A DNA stretch of 64,000 nucleotides from an uncultured Prevotellaceae bacterium (GCA_900320435.1 ONSH01000002.1:1-64000), one strand, 5' to 3'; shown: positions 31,414 to 39,474, counted from the first letter of the stretch. The notes: generated by a model from the sequence alone, not told the origin. Numbers and translations are program-made.

Positions 31414-32661
31414 CTACTTTCCAAGCTCTCTCACCAACATGCCGGGATAGAAGTTGCCGCCACTCACAGCTTCGAACGTGGTGTAGCCCAGTCCTGCACC
31501 ATCGGCTTCTTCTTCCACCGCCATGCAGCGATTATCCCATATTTTGCCAACTACGGGCTTAAGTGTGCCGCAACGTTTGTAACTGATGCGTCCCTCCCCG
31601 TCTTCTATGCGTTCGAGCACTTCGTAGCGCGACTCGGGAGAAACGCCTTCCTTCAGCCCGATGTGTAGGTGCACTTCACTGTTGGCAGCCGTTTCAAATA
31701 CCGGTGCCGTGATTTTAAATATCTCGAACTTTTTGCGCAACTGCACGATGTTCTCGTCAAGGGCGCGGGTAAGCACCTTAAGAAACACCTCTTCGTCCCT
31801 CTTGAGACCACGTATCACGGTCTTACTGCTTGTGGCCTCGTAGTCGCCCACATAGCTCAAACGGAAAATCCCCGCGTTCTTGGCATAAGCACGTCGTTTG
31901 GCCATGTCGGAGTTGCCCTTGTCGAAATAGCATTGTGAATAAAATATGCCTGCAATGCTGTCGTTCCATTCCAGTTTGTAGAGATAGCTCTTCACTTTCA
32001 CACGGAAGCCTGCCACCAAAGAGCTGATACCGCCACCCGACATGCTGACATTCTCTAAGTTGCCGCTACCGGAAGCAGCACCGGCCACCTGACTTGCCAA
32101 TTTTAACACGGTAAATACAGACTCGATTGCATCACCCACTTTCCTCTTGTCGAAATAGCTTATGTGGTTGACAATGACAAACGTGTTGCCAATCAGCTGT
32201 TCACCGGCATCCTCCAACATTGCCCTGCCGCGCACTGTCTGCAAGGCGGCATTCACATCCTCCACCGTGGCGTTATAGTTGCCGCGCTCCTTGATGAGTT
32301 CCATATCAAAACTGCCGTCGTTGCGATCGCGGTTGAACCACTTCGACACCAATCGCTGCCCCACCTTGTTGCGCTCCAGGAATGCAGTAATTTGGCCTTG
32401 GAGTTCTTCTTCTGTAGGGTCTCCCTCCGTACTCAACACGCGCAGACTCAGGTTATGGTCGTTGAAGCGGTCCGGCGTCTCAATCTTGAGCAACGTGCGG
32501 TAGATTTCGTTCGTCATACCGTAGCCCGGATTCAGGATGCTGAAAGTGAATAGCGAACTGCGATTGTAGTCCTCTATCACACTGTTCTCTGCCCTCGCCC
32601 CACACAGAGCGACAATGAACGAGAGGGAGCATATCAAGCGTTTCAGCATATCCTCATTCAT
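31414..32661 (-). CDS. Exported protein of the duplicated unknown family (415 aa, right-flank copy)
   Basis: The ATG at 32659-32661 overlaps the stop of the WG-repeat gene (TAATG), implying coupling; the ATG at 32647-32649 would give a more typical signal peptide (MLKRLICSLSFIVALCGARA) and is an alternative. It aligns with the 387-aa protein at 10260: 'FDMELIKERGNYNA', 'GRAMLEDAGEQLIGNTFVIVN', 'LHIGLKEGVSPESRYEVLER', and the end 'SGGNFYPGMLVREL'. It carries an extra Gly/Ser-rich insertion ('GAASGSGNLENVSMSGGGIS'). No known domain. Together with the DUF4412-like gene it mirrors, on the opposite strand, the pair at 9.4-11.4 kb. Confidence 0.65.
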   Translation of the reverse strand: MNEDMLKRLICSLSFIVALCGARAENSVIEDYNRSSLFTFSILNPGYGMTNEIYRTLLKIETPDRFNDHNLSLRVLSTEGDPTEEELQGQITAFLERNKVGQRLVSKWFNRDRNDGSFDMELIKERGNYNATVEDVNAALQTVRGRAMLEDAGEQLIGNTFVIVNHISYFDKRKVGDAIESVFTVLKLASQVAGAASGSGNLENVSMSGGGISSLVAGFRVKVKSYLYKLEWNDSIAGIFYSQCYFDKGNSDMAKRRAYAKNAGIFRLSYVGDYEATSSKTVIRGLKRDEEVFLKVLTRALDENIVQLRKKFEIFKITAPVFETAANSEVHLHIGLKEGVSPESRYEVLERIEDGEGRISYKRCGTLKPVVGKIWDNRCMAVEEEADGAGLGYTTFEAVSGGNFYPGMLVRELGK

Positions 32662-33116
32662 TAATAGTCCCACAACTTATCCGGGATACGGTCGCTCAGA
32701 CGATAAATCCTCTTGGCCTGCGTGATGATGTATTTGCCCTTCTGATCGACCCACACAACCCCCAAAGTCGCAGCGCTGGCATCTGTCAGCTCATGAGCAA
32801 GCCAACTGATATGCTGCTTCTGTCCCTTGTAGTTGGGCAGAAAAGCCGTCTCACCAAAGCGATTGGGGCAACTGCTGAAGATGTCGCGCACGATAAAGGT
32901 GCCAGTTGTGTCTATTAGTCCTATGCCCGTATCTTTGACAGCACCGGCCACGCCACAGTTGAATTCCGTAACATACTTGAATACGGCAGGTATTACCAGA
33001 TTTCCAGCCTCATCGGTATAGCCCCACAACTCCCCCACCTGCTTTGGGGTCAAACGCTGCCCCAAAAGCAAGGCGGGAAGTTGTATAAGCAATAATAAGA
33101 AAAGGCTCCTTTTCAT
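32661..33116 (-). CDS. Exported WG-repeat protein (151 aa)
   Basis: A signal peptide (MKRSLFLLLLIQLPALLLGQ) is followed by two or three WG/KWG-type beta-propeller repeats: 'LWGYTDEAGNLVIPAVFKYVTEFNCGVAGAVKD', 'GLIDTTGTFIVRDIFSSCPNRFGETAF', 'WVDQKGKYIITQAKRIYRLSD'. The number is too low for a full propeller, so it may oligomerise or be a fragment of a larger ancestral protein. The role is probably protein binding in the periplasm. It is tightly packed between the DUF4412-like and 415-aa genes, an insertion that the left-flank pair lacks. Confidence 0.75.
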   Translation of the reverse strand: MKRSLFLLLLIQLPALLLGQRLTPKQVGELWGYTDEAGNLVIPAVFKYVTEFNCGVAGAVKDTGIGLIDTTGTFIVRDIFSSCPNRFGETAFLPNYKGQKQHISWLAHELTDASAATLGVVWVDQKGKYIITQAKRIYRLSDRIPDKLWDY

Positions 33117-33134
33117 ATTACTTTACAGTGTATA

Positions 33135-34022
33135 TTAAGGCCACAGAATCTCGGGCATTTTGTCGGGAACAGGCATAACTTGCTTGTTCTCCTGAAAGTC
33201 CTTTATATACTTCTTATTTATCGACTTCAGGTCTTTCTCCATTTGATAGTCGTCGGGCACCTTGAAGTTGGCCTCATTGACGGGACATTCTTCAAACTCC
33301 ACCAACTCTGCCGTCACGCTTAGAACAGGTGTGTTTTGTTCGCCATCAACATAGACTCCGGGAAAATACTCTGTATCATTTTTTCTCAGCAGATGACCAG
33401 GCATGGGAAATACTTCCATCGTCTTGCCATCAATGACCATGGTGCGCTGAGGTGTCTTACCTTCTTCAATCTCAAGATAGACGATATTCTCTATTGCGGG
33501 CCATCCATTCACCTCTGTTAACTCAATACCTTCAGGAATGGTTTTTGTGCCATACAGGGATTTGGTATCCAATTGGCCTGATTGTTTAATAGCAGCTGAT
33601 TCAGGATCAAATTTTGTAGTACAAGCAACTTTAAGCTTGGGGAACGCAACAATGGAAAGACCGTTTTTCCAGTCTTGTATCACAATGCGGCCCATCTGCG
33701 GAACAAATACGATACTGCGATTGTTCGTAACATCATAATAACCCATCAATGTCTGTTCACCGTCGGTATAGCCCAAAACATAGCGGTTCTCTGCAGCTTC
33801 CTTAAAAGCACGCTTCACAATTGTTCCGGCCATCTTCTTTGCAATCGAACGCTGGAAGCCTGAAAGCTTTGTGTTCTTGTCAATATCGGCTTTGACACGT
33901 TCTTTTGCAATCTCAATGTCTTCATTGTTTTTGTACGTACCCTTTGTGACTGATTTGTAGCTTTGTGCAACAGCGCCAAAACTCAATACTGCAAAACTAA
34001 TCACCAAAACTAATTTTTTCAT
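33135..34022 (-). CDS. Exported DUF4412-like protein (right-flank copy)
   Basis: The start at 34020-34022 gives the signal peptide MKKLVLVISFAVLSFGAVAQ. Residues near the C-terminus, 'VTAELVEFEECPVNEANFKVPDDYQ', correspond to the equivalent block in the 9415 protein, and the middle has beta-rich segments ('NIVYLEIEEGKTPQRTMVIDGKTMEVFPMPGHLL'). It is the first gene of the operon 34022-28552 and has a fitting promoter at 34115-34145. A periplasmic location is inferred; the biochemical role is unknown. Confidence 0.6.
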   Translation of the reverse strand: MKKLVLVISFAVLSFGAVAQSYKSVTKGTYKNNEDIEIAKERVKADIDKNTKLSGFQRSIAKKMAGTIVKRAFKEAAENRYVLGYTDGEQTLMGYYDVTNNRSIVFVPQMGRIVIQDWKNGLSIVAFPKLKVACTTKFDPESAAIKQSGQLDTKSLYGTKTIPEGIELTEVNGWPAIENIVYLEIEEGKTPQRTMVIDGKTMEVFPMPGHLLRKNDTEYFPGVYVDGEQNTPVLSVTAELVEFEECPVNEANFKVPDDYQMEKDLKSINKKYIKDFQENKQVMPVPDKMPEILWP

Positions 34023-34114
34023 AGCTTTAAATTTTAAATGGTTAATAGTCATATTGTTTCTTTCGAGTCTGTCTCTGTCGTTTTTTTCAAGCCACTTTCA
34101 GTGTGAAGACGCCA

Positions 34115-34145
34115 CAAATATAAAGAATAATTAAGAAACAACAAC
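34115..34145 (-). promoter_or_regulatory. Promoter of the operon 34022-28552
   Basis: On the minus strand GTTG (34142-34145), 19 bases, TATATTTG (34115-34122): a near-consensus Bacteroidetes promoter. It leaves a leader of about 85 bases before the start codon at 34022. Confidence 0.5.
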
Positions 34146-34230
34146 TTTTATCGCACAAAAAATTAAAAAAAAATAAAAATAATCGAGTTAAACGCATCAA
34201 AATGTATCATTTGTCTCGTTCGTCTCATTC

Positions 34231-34254
34231 GTCTCACAAGCAATTTTGCGAGAC
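34231..34254. repeat. GTCTC hairpin repeat, second good copy
   Basis: GTCTCACAAG - CAAT - TTTGCGAGAC has the same fold as the copy at 28497. Pair 8/17 changed from G-C to A-T, a compensatory change, and pair 10/15 became G-T. Preceded by GTCTC words at 34213 and 34222. It lies 17 bases beyond the end of the 47-aa membrane-protein gene copy B. Confidence 0.75.
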
Positions 34255-34271
34255 TGATACCGTACTTCACG

Positions 34272-34415
34272 TCAACTCAGCACCCAGATCAACAGCGCTA
34301 CAATAAGGATGATGATAAATAACGCGGTGCCAAGGCAGCCCAGAAGATGACGCACGGCGACCTTTTCCTTCGCGGTCTGATTCCCTACCTTAGGGTTTTG
34401 TCGAGTTTTATTCAT
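34272..34415 (-). CDS. 47-aa single-span membrane protein, copy B
   Basis: The start at 34413-34415 gives a 47-residue protein, identical in length to copy A at 1216-1359: polar N-terminus with KVGNQTAKEKVAVRH, then LLGCLGTALFIIILIVALLIWVLS. The -7 box TATCTTTG (34439-34446) and the upstream context are also conserved between copies, so gene plus promoter were duplicated as a unit. The plus strand carries the GTACTTCACGTCAACTCAGC string at the gene end found with the truncated copies. No family is recognised. Confidence 0.65.
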   Translation of the reverse strand: MNKTRQNPKVGNQTAKEKVAVRHLLGCLGTALFIIILIVALLIWVLS

Positions 34416-34551
34416 AGGATTACAAATCAATAACGATACAAAGATAGTGATTTTGATTAAAAAACTAACAATATTTGACAAAAATGCAGAAAAGAGCAGA
34501 ATATTCACAATCTTTTTATATCTTTGTGCCAACAAAACTTAAAATCGTACC

Positions 34552-34842
34552 GTGTCAGACAAAGACATTCTTCAGATATACCTGAAATGTTGGGCCAGAG
34601 ACTCCAAGATTTCACCCAACAACCGCCCCGAAAACAAAGTGGCGGTGCATCGGGAATACACCGTCATGGACACAGCCTACCACCTCAGCTGGAGCATCAG
34701 GGACACACGGGAAACGAACACACCGCTCGAACCGTTTTTCCTGCAGAAGTTCTGCGACACACTGCACCTCCAACGCGAAGTGGAGCTCACCGAGCGCGAA
34801 GTGATCAATCCGCAGGTGCGCGCCATGCTGGCAAAGATGTAG
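34552..34842 (+). CDS. Hypothetical 96-aa cytosolic protein (GTG start)
   Basis: The frame begins with GTG at 34552-34554, 26 bases after a TATCTTTG -7 box (34519-34526). The product is soluble, with a strand-rich middle ('KVAVHREYTVMDTAYHLSWSIRDTR') and a helical end ('LQREVELTEREVINPQVRAMLAKM'). No signal peptide, membrane segment or motif that I recognise. It converges with the SprT-like gene, ending 19 bases from it. Another frame over the same bases (from 34524) lacks plausible composition. Confidence 0.5.
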   Translation: MSDKDILQIYLKCWARDSKISPNNRPENKVAVHREYTVMDTAYHLSWSIRDTRETNTPLEPFFLQKFCDTLHLQREVELTEREVINPQVRAMLAKM

Positions 34843-34860
34843 CCGTTTATTATAAGACCA

Positions 34861-35535
34861 TCAACGGAGCGCCTTGACAACATTGCCTTCGCGCATGAGG
34901 GGGACGGCGGAGCGCAGGTGCTCTTCGAGCTCGGCATCGTCCACGCGATAGACCTTCACGACCTTGGAGCGCGGAAAGCGGTTGAAGAACGGATCGCGCG
35001 TGACATACCAGCGAAACTCCCCCACCTCGGACCATCCCGCAAGAGCATCCCAGAGCGGCAAGAGGCGCGTGTGGGCCGCCAAGGTGAGGCCCGAGCGGCC
35101 GTCGCGGAAGCGGACACGGCAGACCAGATGCTGGCGCACGGCGGTGTCGCGCGCATTGTCCTCGGCAGTGCGGCGGTGGGACACGGTGATGTGGCGCCCG
35201 AAACGGCGGTTGATGTCGTCCATCATGCGGCGAAACAGGGGGCCGTGGGCCGACTCGTCCTTGAGCTGGCGCGAGAGGATGCTGTAGTGAATCATCTCGT
35301 GGAGAATGACGTCATCTAGCTCGTCCTCGCGCAGGTCGAAGAGCGTGGAGATGCGCAAGACGAAGCCCTCGTTGCGGCCGCGGCCGAAGAAGCGGCGCTC
35401 GCGGCGATAAGTAATCTGCCCCAGGAAGCTGCGCGCACGGCTTAAACGCACGGGGATGGGCCGAAGCTCACCCCCGAAACACATTGCATTAAATTCGTCG
35501 AAGCGACGCTGGACGTAGTCGCGCGTTGGCTTCAT
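34861..35535 (-). CDS. SprT-like zinc metalloprotease domain protein
   Basis: The 224-aa protein has 'DDVILHEMIHYSI' with HExxH at residues 79-83 and a downstream His in 'ESAHGPLF' (H97), the arrangement of SprT/Spartan-type proteases; 'FDEFNAMCFGGELRPIPVRLSRARSFLGQITY' is the N-terminal SprT segment. No signal peptide or C-terminal zinc ribbon, so it is a short cytosolic form. Eukaryotic Spartan degrades DNA-protein crosslinks; bacterial targets are not established. It starts 3 bases after the stop of the FadL-like gene, likely in one transcript. Confidence 0.8.
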   Translation of the reverse strand: MKPTRDYVQRRFDEFNAMCFGGELRPIPVRLSRARSFLGQITYRRERRFFGRGRNEGFVLRISTLFDLREDELDDVILHEMIHYSILSRQLKDESAHGPLFRRMMDDINRRFGRHITVSHRRTAEDNARDTAVRQHLVCRVRFRDGRSGLTLAAHTRLLPLWDALAGWSEVGEFRWYVTRDPFFNRFPRSKVVKVYRVDDAELEEHLRSAVPLMREGNVVKALR

Positions 35536-35538
35536 CCC

Positions 35539-37116
35539 TTAGAAGCGTGCGCTGAGCGTGCAGACCACCGTGTGGCGGCGCTGGTTCATATCCACATGGG
35601 CGGGATAAGCGTCGAGCGTGCCGAAATAGTAGCCGTGCTGCAGACGGCACTTGTAGGCCAGGTCGATGCCGAACCACTTGATGCGCGTGCCCAGACCCAT
35701 GGTGATGAGGTGCGTGGGCGAAGTGGTGACCCAACTGGTGCCGATGCTGTTGACGGTGCTCTCGTCGGCGCGGCCCGGATCCCACTCCTCGTTCTTGTAG
35801 ATGCTGCTGATGTAGTTGTAGCCGAGACGCAGAGCCAGCTGGCGGATGGGCTTGGCCTCCAGACCGAATTTCACACGATACTGGCCGCTGAGGCAGCTGC
35901 GCGTGACGGCGTTCATCTCGGCATCCTCCGTCGTGTTGAAGATGGAGCGGCGCTCGTCGTTGGCGGGATAGCCCTGTCCCTCATACTTGAAGATGGCATA
36001 CTCGAAGTCGGCGCCCCAGGCAAACCAGTTCTTCACAGTGCTGCCGATGCCCAGACGGAAACGCCAGGGAGTGCGCAGGCTGTAGTCCGTGTCGTAGTAG
36101 CCGCTGCAATAGGTGGGATAAACGCCGGGCTTGGCCACGAAGGTGTTGATGGGCTGGTCGTAGCGCCGGGCATCCTGCTCGTTGGCGATGAACTTGGAGT
36201 AGAGCGTGTAGTCGTAGCGCGAGGTCAGGAGGAACCACGTCGGGGTCTCAATGGCGACACCCAGGCGCAGAGGATTGTCCTCAATGGGGCGAATGATGGC
36301 GCCCAGCTTGAAGTTGACGCCCGTGCCCCTGATGGTGTGGCGATCCTCTATGTAGTAGTCCAGAGGATTGGCGTCGGTGCCGATGCGCTCGGCGTAGCTG
36401 CTCTCATTGTTGTAGTTCATGTGCTCCACGCCAATGTTGAGGCCCACGTAGTAGCGGTCCTTGACGTTGACGGAGAAGTTGATGTCGTAGGCATGGAGGC
36501 CGCCGCTGGTCATGCGGTACATGCTCTGGCCCCAAGTGGGCGACAACTGGGCAGAACGGCGCCACGTGGGATTGTCACGTGTGCCCTGCATGTCAATCAG
36601 ACCGCAGTCGTAGTAAGCGCCGTAGAGACTCTCGGTGGAGATGTCGGCACCAAAGTTATTGAGCAGGCCGGCCAGCTGGTTGAGCTGGGAACCCGCGCAA
36701 TAGGTCTCGCCGCCGTTGAGGTTGTTGTAGTTGATCTTCTTGTGGTAGTTGAAGCCGATGTTGAAGTTCTTGACATAACGGCCGTCGATGCGGAAGCTGC
36801 CCACGAGGCCGCCCTGGTCGAAGGTGGCGTGGGTGCGGTCGTACATGTGGGTCATCGTCTCGTCGGCGCCCCAGATGGCACCCGCCGTGATGGCCACCTC
36901 ACTCTTGCGCATGAGGGCCGTGGCAGCGGGGTTGTCGCCCATGGCCGAAATGTCGGCACCGAGGGCCGTGAAGGCACCGCCCATAGACACGTAGCGGGCC
37001 GTGCCCTGAAGGTCGTGGTCCTGAGAGACCTCAGCATTCTGGAACGTGTTCTGCGCCTGCAGGAAGGAAGCGCCGAAGAGAAGGCTGATCGCAGAAATAT
37101 AATGTTTAGCTTTCAT
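35539..37116 (-). CDS. OmpP1/FadL-family outer-membrane protein
   Basis: The start at 37114-37116 gives the signal peptide MKAKHYISAISLLFGASFLQAQ. The N-terminus 'GTARYVSMGGAFTALGADISAMGDNPAATALM' is the conserved FadL/OmpP1 plug-proximal segment (a proline-asparagine rich 'NPA' turn). The remaining 480 residues have many amphipathic aromatic strands and end in 'RRHTVVCTLSARF', a barrel C-terminus. FadL proteins take up hydrophobic compounds across the outer membrane; Bacteroidetes homologues are often mis-named hemin receptors. It is followed by the SprT-like gene and preceded by the Gly/Tyr-rich protein gene, both on the same strand. Confidence 0.8.
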   Translation of the reverse strand: MKAKHYISAISLLFGASFLQAQNTFQNAEVSQDHDLQGTARYVSMGGAFTALGADISAMGDNPAATALMRKSEVAITAGAIWGADETMTHMYDRTHATFDQGGLVGSFRIDGRYVKNFNIGFNYHKKINYNNLNGGETYCAGSQLNQLAGLLNNFGADISTESLYGAYYDCGLIDMQGTRDNPTWRRSAQLSPTWGQSMYRMTSGGLHAYDINFSVNVKDRYYVGLNIGVEHMNYNNESSYAERIGTDANPLDYYIEDRHTIRGTGVNFKLGAIIRPIEDNPLRLGVAIETPTWFLLTSRYDYTLYSKFIANEQDARRYDQPINTFVAKPGVYPTYCSGYYDTDYSLRTPWRFRLGIGSTVKNWFAWGADFEYAIFKYEGQGYPANDERRSIFNTTEDAEMNAVTRSCLSGQYRVKFGLEAKPIRQLALRLGYNYISSIYKNEEWDPGRADESTVNSIGTSWVTTSPTHLITMGLGTRIKWFGIDLAYKCRLQHGYYFGTLDAYPAHVDMNQRRHTVVCTLSARF

Positions 37117-37148
37117 GGAATGAAAAGTTTGGTTCATGATTCAACATC

Positions 37149-38177
37149 TTAACGGCCTCTGCCCATGGAACGGCCACCGCCGCCACCCATAGAGCGTCCG
37201 CCACCGCCGAAGCCGCCGCCGCGCGAGCCGCCGCCCATCATACCGCTGCCCAGGCTGGGACGGTAGGAGCTGCCACCGCCGCCGGAGGGACGAGAGCTGC
37301 CGCCGGAAGGACGGCCGCCACCGTTGAAGGTGCCGCCACCGCCGTAGGAACGGCCGTTGTTGTAGGAGCGTCCGCCGCCGTTGTTATAAGAGCGTCCGCC
37401 ACCCATGCGTCCGTAAGAGGGATTGGTGGAGCGGGCTCCGGTGCGGCCCATCACACCGCCGTAGTTGTAGCGGTTGCCGCGGCCCGTGTAGCGACCCGTG
37501 ACCACATTGGAGTGGCGATTGCCGGAATAGGTGCGCCCGTTGTAGAGCGGACGGCCCTCGCCCGGACGGCGCCAGTAGTCGTAGCGTCCGCCGTAGTAAT
37601 AAGGACTGCGCCAGGAATAGTAAGGACGTCCCCAGCCGTAGCTGTAACCGCCGTACCAGCCCGGACCGTAGTACCAGGGACGGTAGTAGCTCCAACCCCA
37701 GCCCCAGGAGTAGCTCCAGCCGCTGTAGTACCAGGGATCGTACCAATAGGGCGACCACAGCCAGGAGTCGTACCAGAAGGGGTCGTAACAGTTGAAGAAA
37801 CGCACCCGGTAAGACGGGATGTCGTAGGCGGCATCGGTGTAGCCGCGGGAATAGGCATCGCCGTAGCCCTGGGCATAGCCCGCCGTATAGGCCGTCGCCA
37901 GCGAGTCGACGCTGGAGGCCTCGGACCCGTCGCCCGCAGCGGAGCGGCGATAGCGGCCGCGACGGTTGTATTCGTCCACATCACGCGTGCTGCCCGAATA
38001 GGAGGACGGCACATAGGTAGTCACTGTGGTTTCGGAAGGAACGGTGGTGGTGATGACCGAAACCTGACGCGTCTGCTTCTTCGAAGGCACGAAGTAGAGG
38101 TCGTCGTCATCGTATTGAGCCATTGCGACAAACGGCATCAACAAACCCCACATGAGTAAAACAGACTTGGTTTTCAT
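37149..38177 (-). CDS. Secreted Gly/Tyr/Trp/Ser-rich protein (342 aa)
   Basis: The start at 38175-38177 gives the signal peptide MKTKSVLLMWGLLMPFVAMAQ; a longer frame is rejected because it runs into the promoter at 38202. Residues 150-230 are an aromatic low-complexity tract ('YDPWYYSGWSYSWGWGWSYY'), and the C-terminal 110 residues are Gly/Ser/Arg-rich ('GGGGRSMGGGGGRSMGRGR'). Composition like this suggests a disordered, aggregating or matrix protein in the envelope rather than an enzyme. No known domain. Spaced 32 bases from the FadL-like gene downstream. Confidence 0.65.
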   Translation of the reverse strand: MKTKSVLLMWGLLMPFVAMAQYDDDDLYFVPSKKQTRQVSVITTTVPSETTVTTYVPSSYSGSTRDVDEYNRRGRYRRSAAGDGSEASSVDSLATAYTAGYAQGYGDAYSRGYTDAAYDIPSYRVRFFNCYDPFWYDSWLWSPYWYDPWYYSGWSYSWGWGWSYYRPWYYGPGWYGGYSYGWGRPYYSWRSPYYYGGRYDYWRRPGEGRPLYNGRTYSGNRHSNVVTGRYTGRGNRYNYGGVMGRTGARSTNPSYGRMGGGRSYNNGGGRSYNNGRSYGGGGTFNGGGRPSGGSSRPSGGGGSSYRPSLGSGMMGGGSRGGGFGGGGRSMGGGGGRSMGRGR

Positions 38178-38201
38178 AGGACTTTTTGTTGGTTTATGTC
38201 G

Positions 38202-38232
38202 CAAAATTAACACCTTTTTTGAAAACGGCAAG
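38202..38232 (-). promoter_or_regulatory. Promoter of the Gly/Tyr-rich protein gene
   Basis: Minus strand: CTTG (38229-38232), 19 bases, TAATTTTG (38202-38209), about 25 bases before the ATG at 38177. Good match at -7, moderate at -33. Confidence 0.5.
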
Positions 38233-38271
38233 AGGATTTTACCCAAAATTAAGAGGAAAATCCCCCTTTTA

Positions 38272-39456
38272 TCATTCGAAGCGCATGGTTTGGGCCGGAC
38301 GGATGTGCGAAATGACCAGTGAAGGAACCAGCAAAGCGGCTATGGTGACAACGAAAACAGCCACATTGACAAGCAGAAAGAGCAGCGGCGAGAAATACAT
38401 CGGCACCTCGGAGAGATAATACGTGTCGGCGTCGAGCCTCAGAAGGCCCGTCCAGCGCTGCAGCGCAATGAGCGCGAAAGCCAGCGCGTTGCCCCACAGT
38501 AGCGCCCGCACCACAATGAGGGCCGAGAGGCGCAGAAAGACGGCACGCACCTGACGGTTGTCGCTGCCCAGAGCCTTGAGCAGACCGATGAGGCCCGTCT
38601 CCTCCAGGATGATGATGAGCAGACCGCAGACCACCGTGGTGGCCGCCACGAGCGTCATCAGGATCAGGATGGCCCACACGTTGCCGTCGAGCAGGGAGAG
38701 CCAGGAGAAGATTTGAGGATAGAGCTCCTTGACCGAAAGCGATACGTAAGGACGGCCTCCGGCGTCGGCAAGACGATTGAACCTGCGCTTGAACACAATA
38801 GACTCATTGTCCAGATAATCATAGGAATCGAGAGTCACCTCAAGACCGCCAACCTCGTCGGAGGTCCAGCCGTTGAGCTGCTGCACCAGAGGGAGCGGAC
38901 AGAAGCAGACGTTCTCGTCGAACTCCTTGAGATGGGTCTCGTAGATGTCCACCACAGTGAAGCGGCGGGCCCTCAAAGAGCCGTCGAAAAAGTAGGCAAA
39001 AACACGGTCGCCGCGCTTGACACCCAAAGCCCGGGCCACGGAGCGCGAGATGCGCAGCGAGGGGCCGTGGTCAAGATTGAGCACGGAGTCGGCCTCGACC
39101 CCCTTGAGCTGCATGCCGCGGAAGACCTCGTCGGTCTTGAGCATGCCCTCCTTCAGGGCAAAGGGCCGGACGCTCTCCACATGAGGCTGCGCGGCAATCC
39201 AGTCGAGCTGCTCCCGCGAAAAAGTGACGGGGCGCGAAAAGGGGCTGTAGAGGCTCTCGTGGGCCATCACCTGGATGTGGCCGGAGAAGGAAGCCATCTT
39301 CTTGCGTATCTCACCGCGAAAACCCAGCACGATGCTCACAGAGAGCAGCATGACGAAGACGCCAACCGCCACGCCGGCAGTGGCAATCTGCATGGCCACC
39401 CCCCCGCCGCGCGAACGGCGGAACAGGCGCGAAGAGATAAAGGCGGGAGCGCTCAT
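38272..39456 (-). CDS. LolC/LolE-like ABC transporter permease
   Basis: The 394-aa protein has an N-terminal membrane helix (about 22-46, 'IATAGVAVGVFVMLLSVSIVLGF'), a large periplasmic MacB-core region (50-255) and three C-terminal helices in an FtsX-type block ('LDGNVWAILILMTLVAATTVVCGLLIIILEETGLIGLLKALGS'). This is the topology of LolC/E permeases, which extract outer-membrane lipoproteins with LolD. No LolD ATPase gene is adjacent. It lies 18 bases after the aminotransferase gene and is the last gene of a four-gene operon starting with glgB. Confidence 0.75.
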   Translation of the reverse strand: MSAPAFISSRLFRRSRGGGVAMQIATAGVAVGVFVMLLSVSIVLGFRGEIRKKMASFSGHIQVMAHESLYSPFSRPVTFSREQLDWIAAQPHVESVRPFALKEGMLKTDEVFRGMQLKGVEADSVLNLDHGPSLRISRSVARALGVKRGDRVFAYFFDGSLRARRFTVVDIYETHLKEFDENVCFCPLPLVQQLNGWTSDEVGGLEVTLDSYDYLDNESIVFKRRFNRLADAGGRPYVSLSVKELYPQIFSWLSLLDGNVWAILILMTLVAATTVVCGLLIIILEETGLIGLLKALGSDNRQVRAVFLRLSALIVVRALLWGNALAFALIALQRWTGLLRLDADTYYLSEVPMYFSPLLFLLVNVAVFVVTIAALLVPSLVISHIRPAQTMRFE

Positions 39457-39474
39457 GCCGCAAGCGGAACGGCT

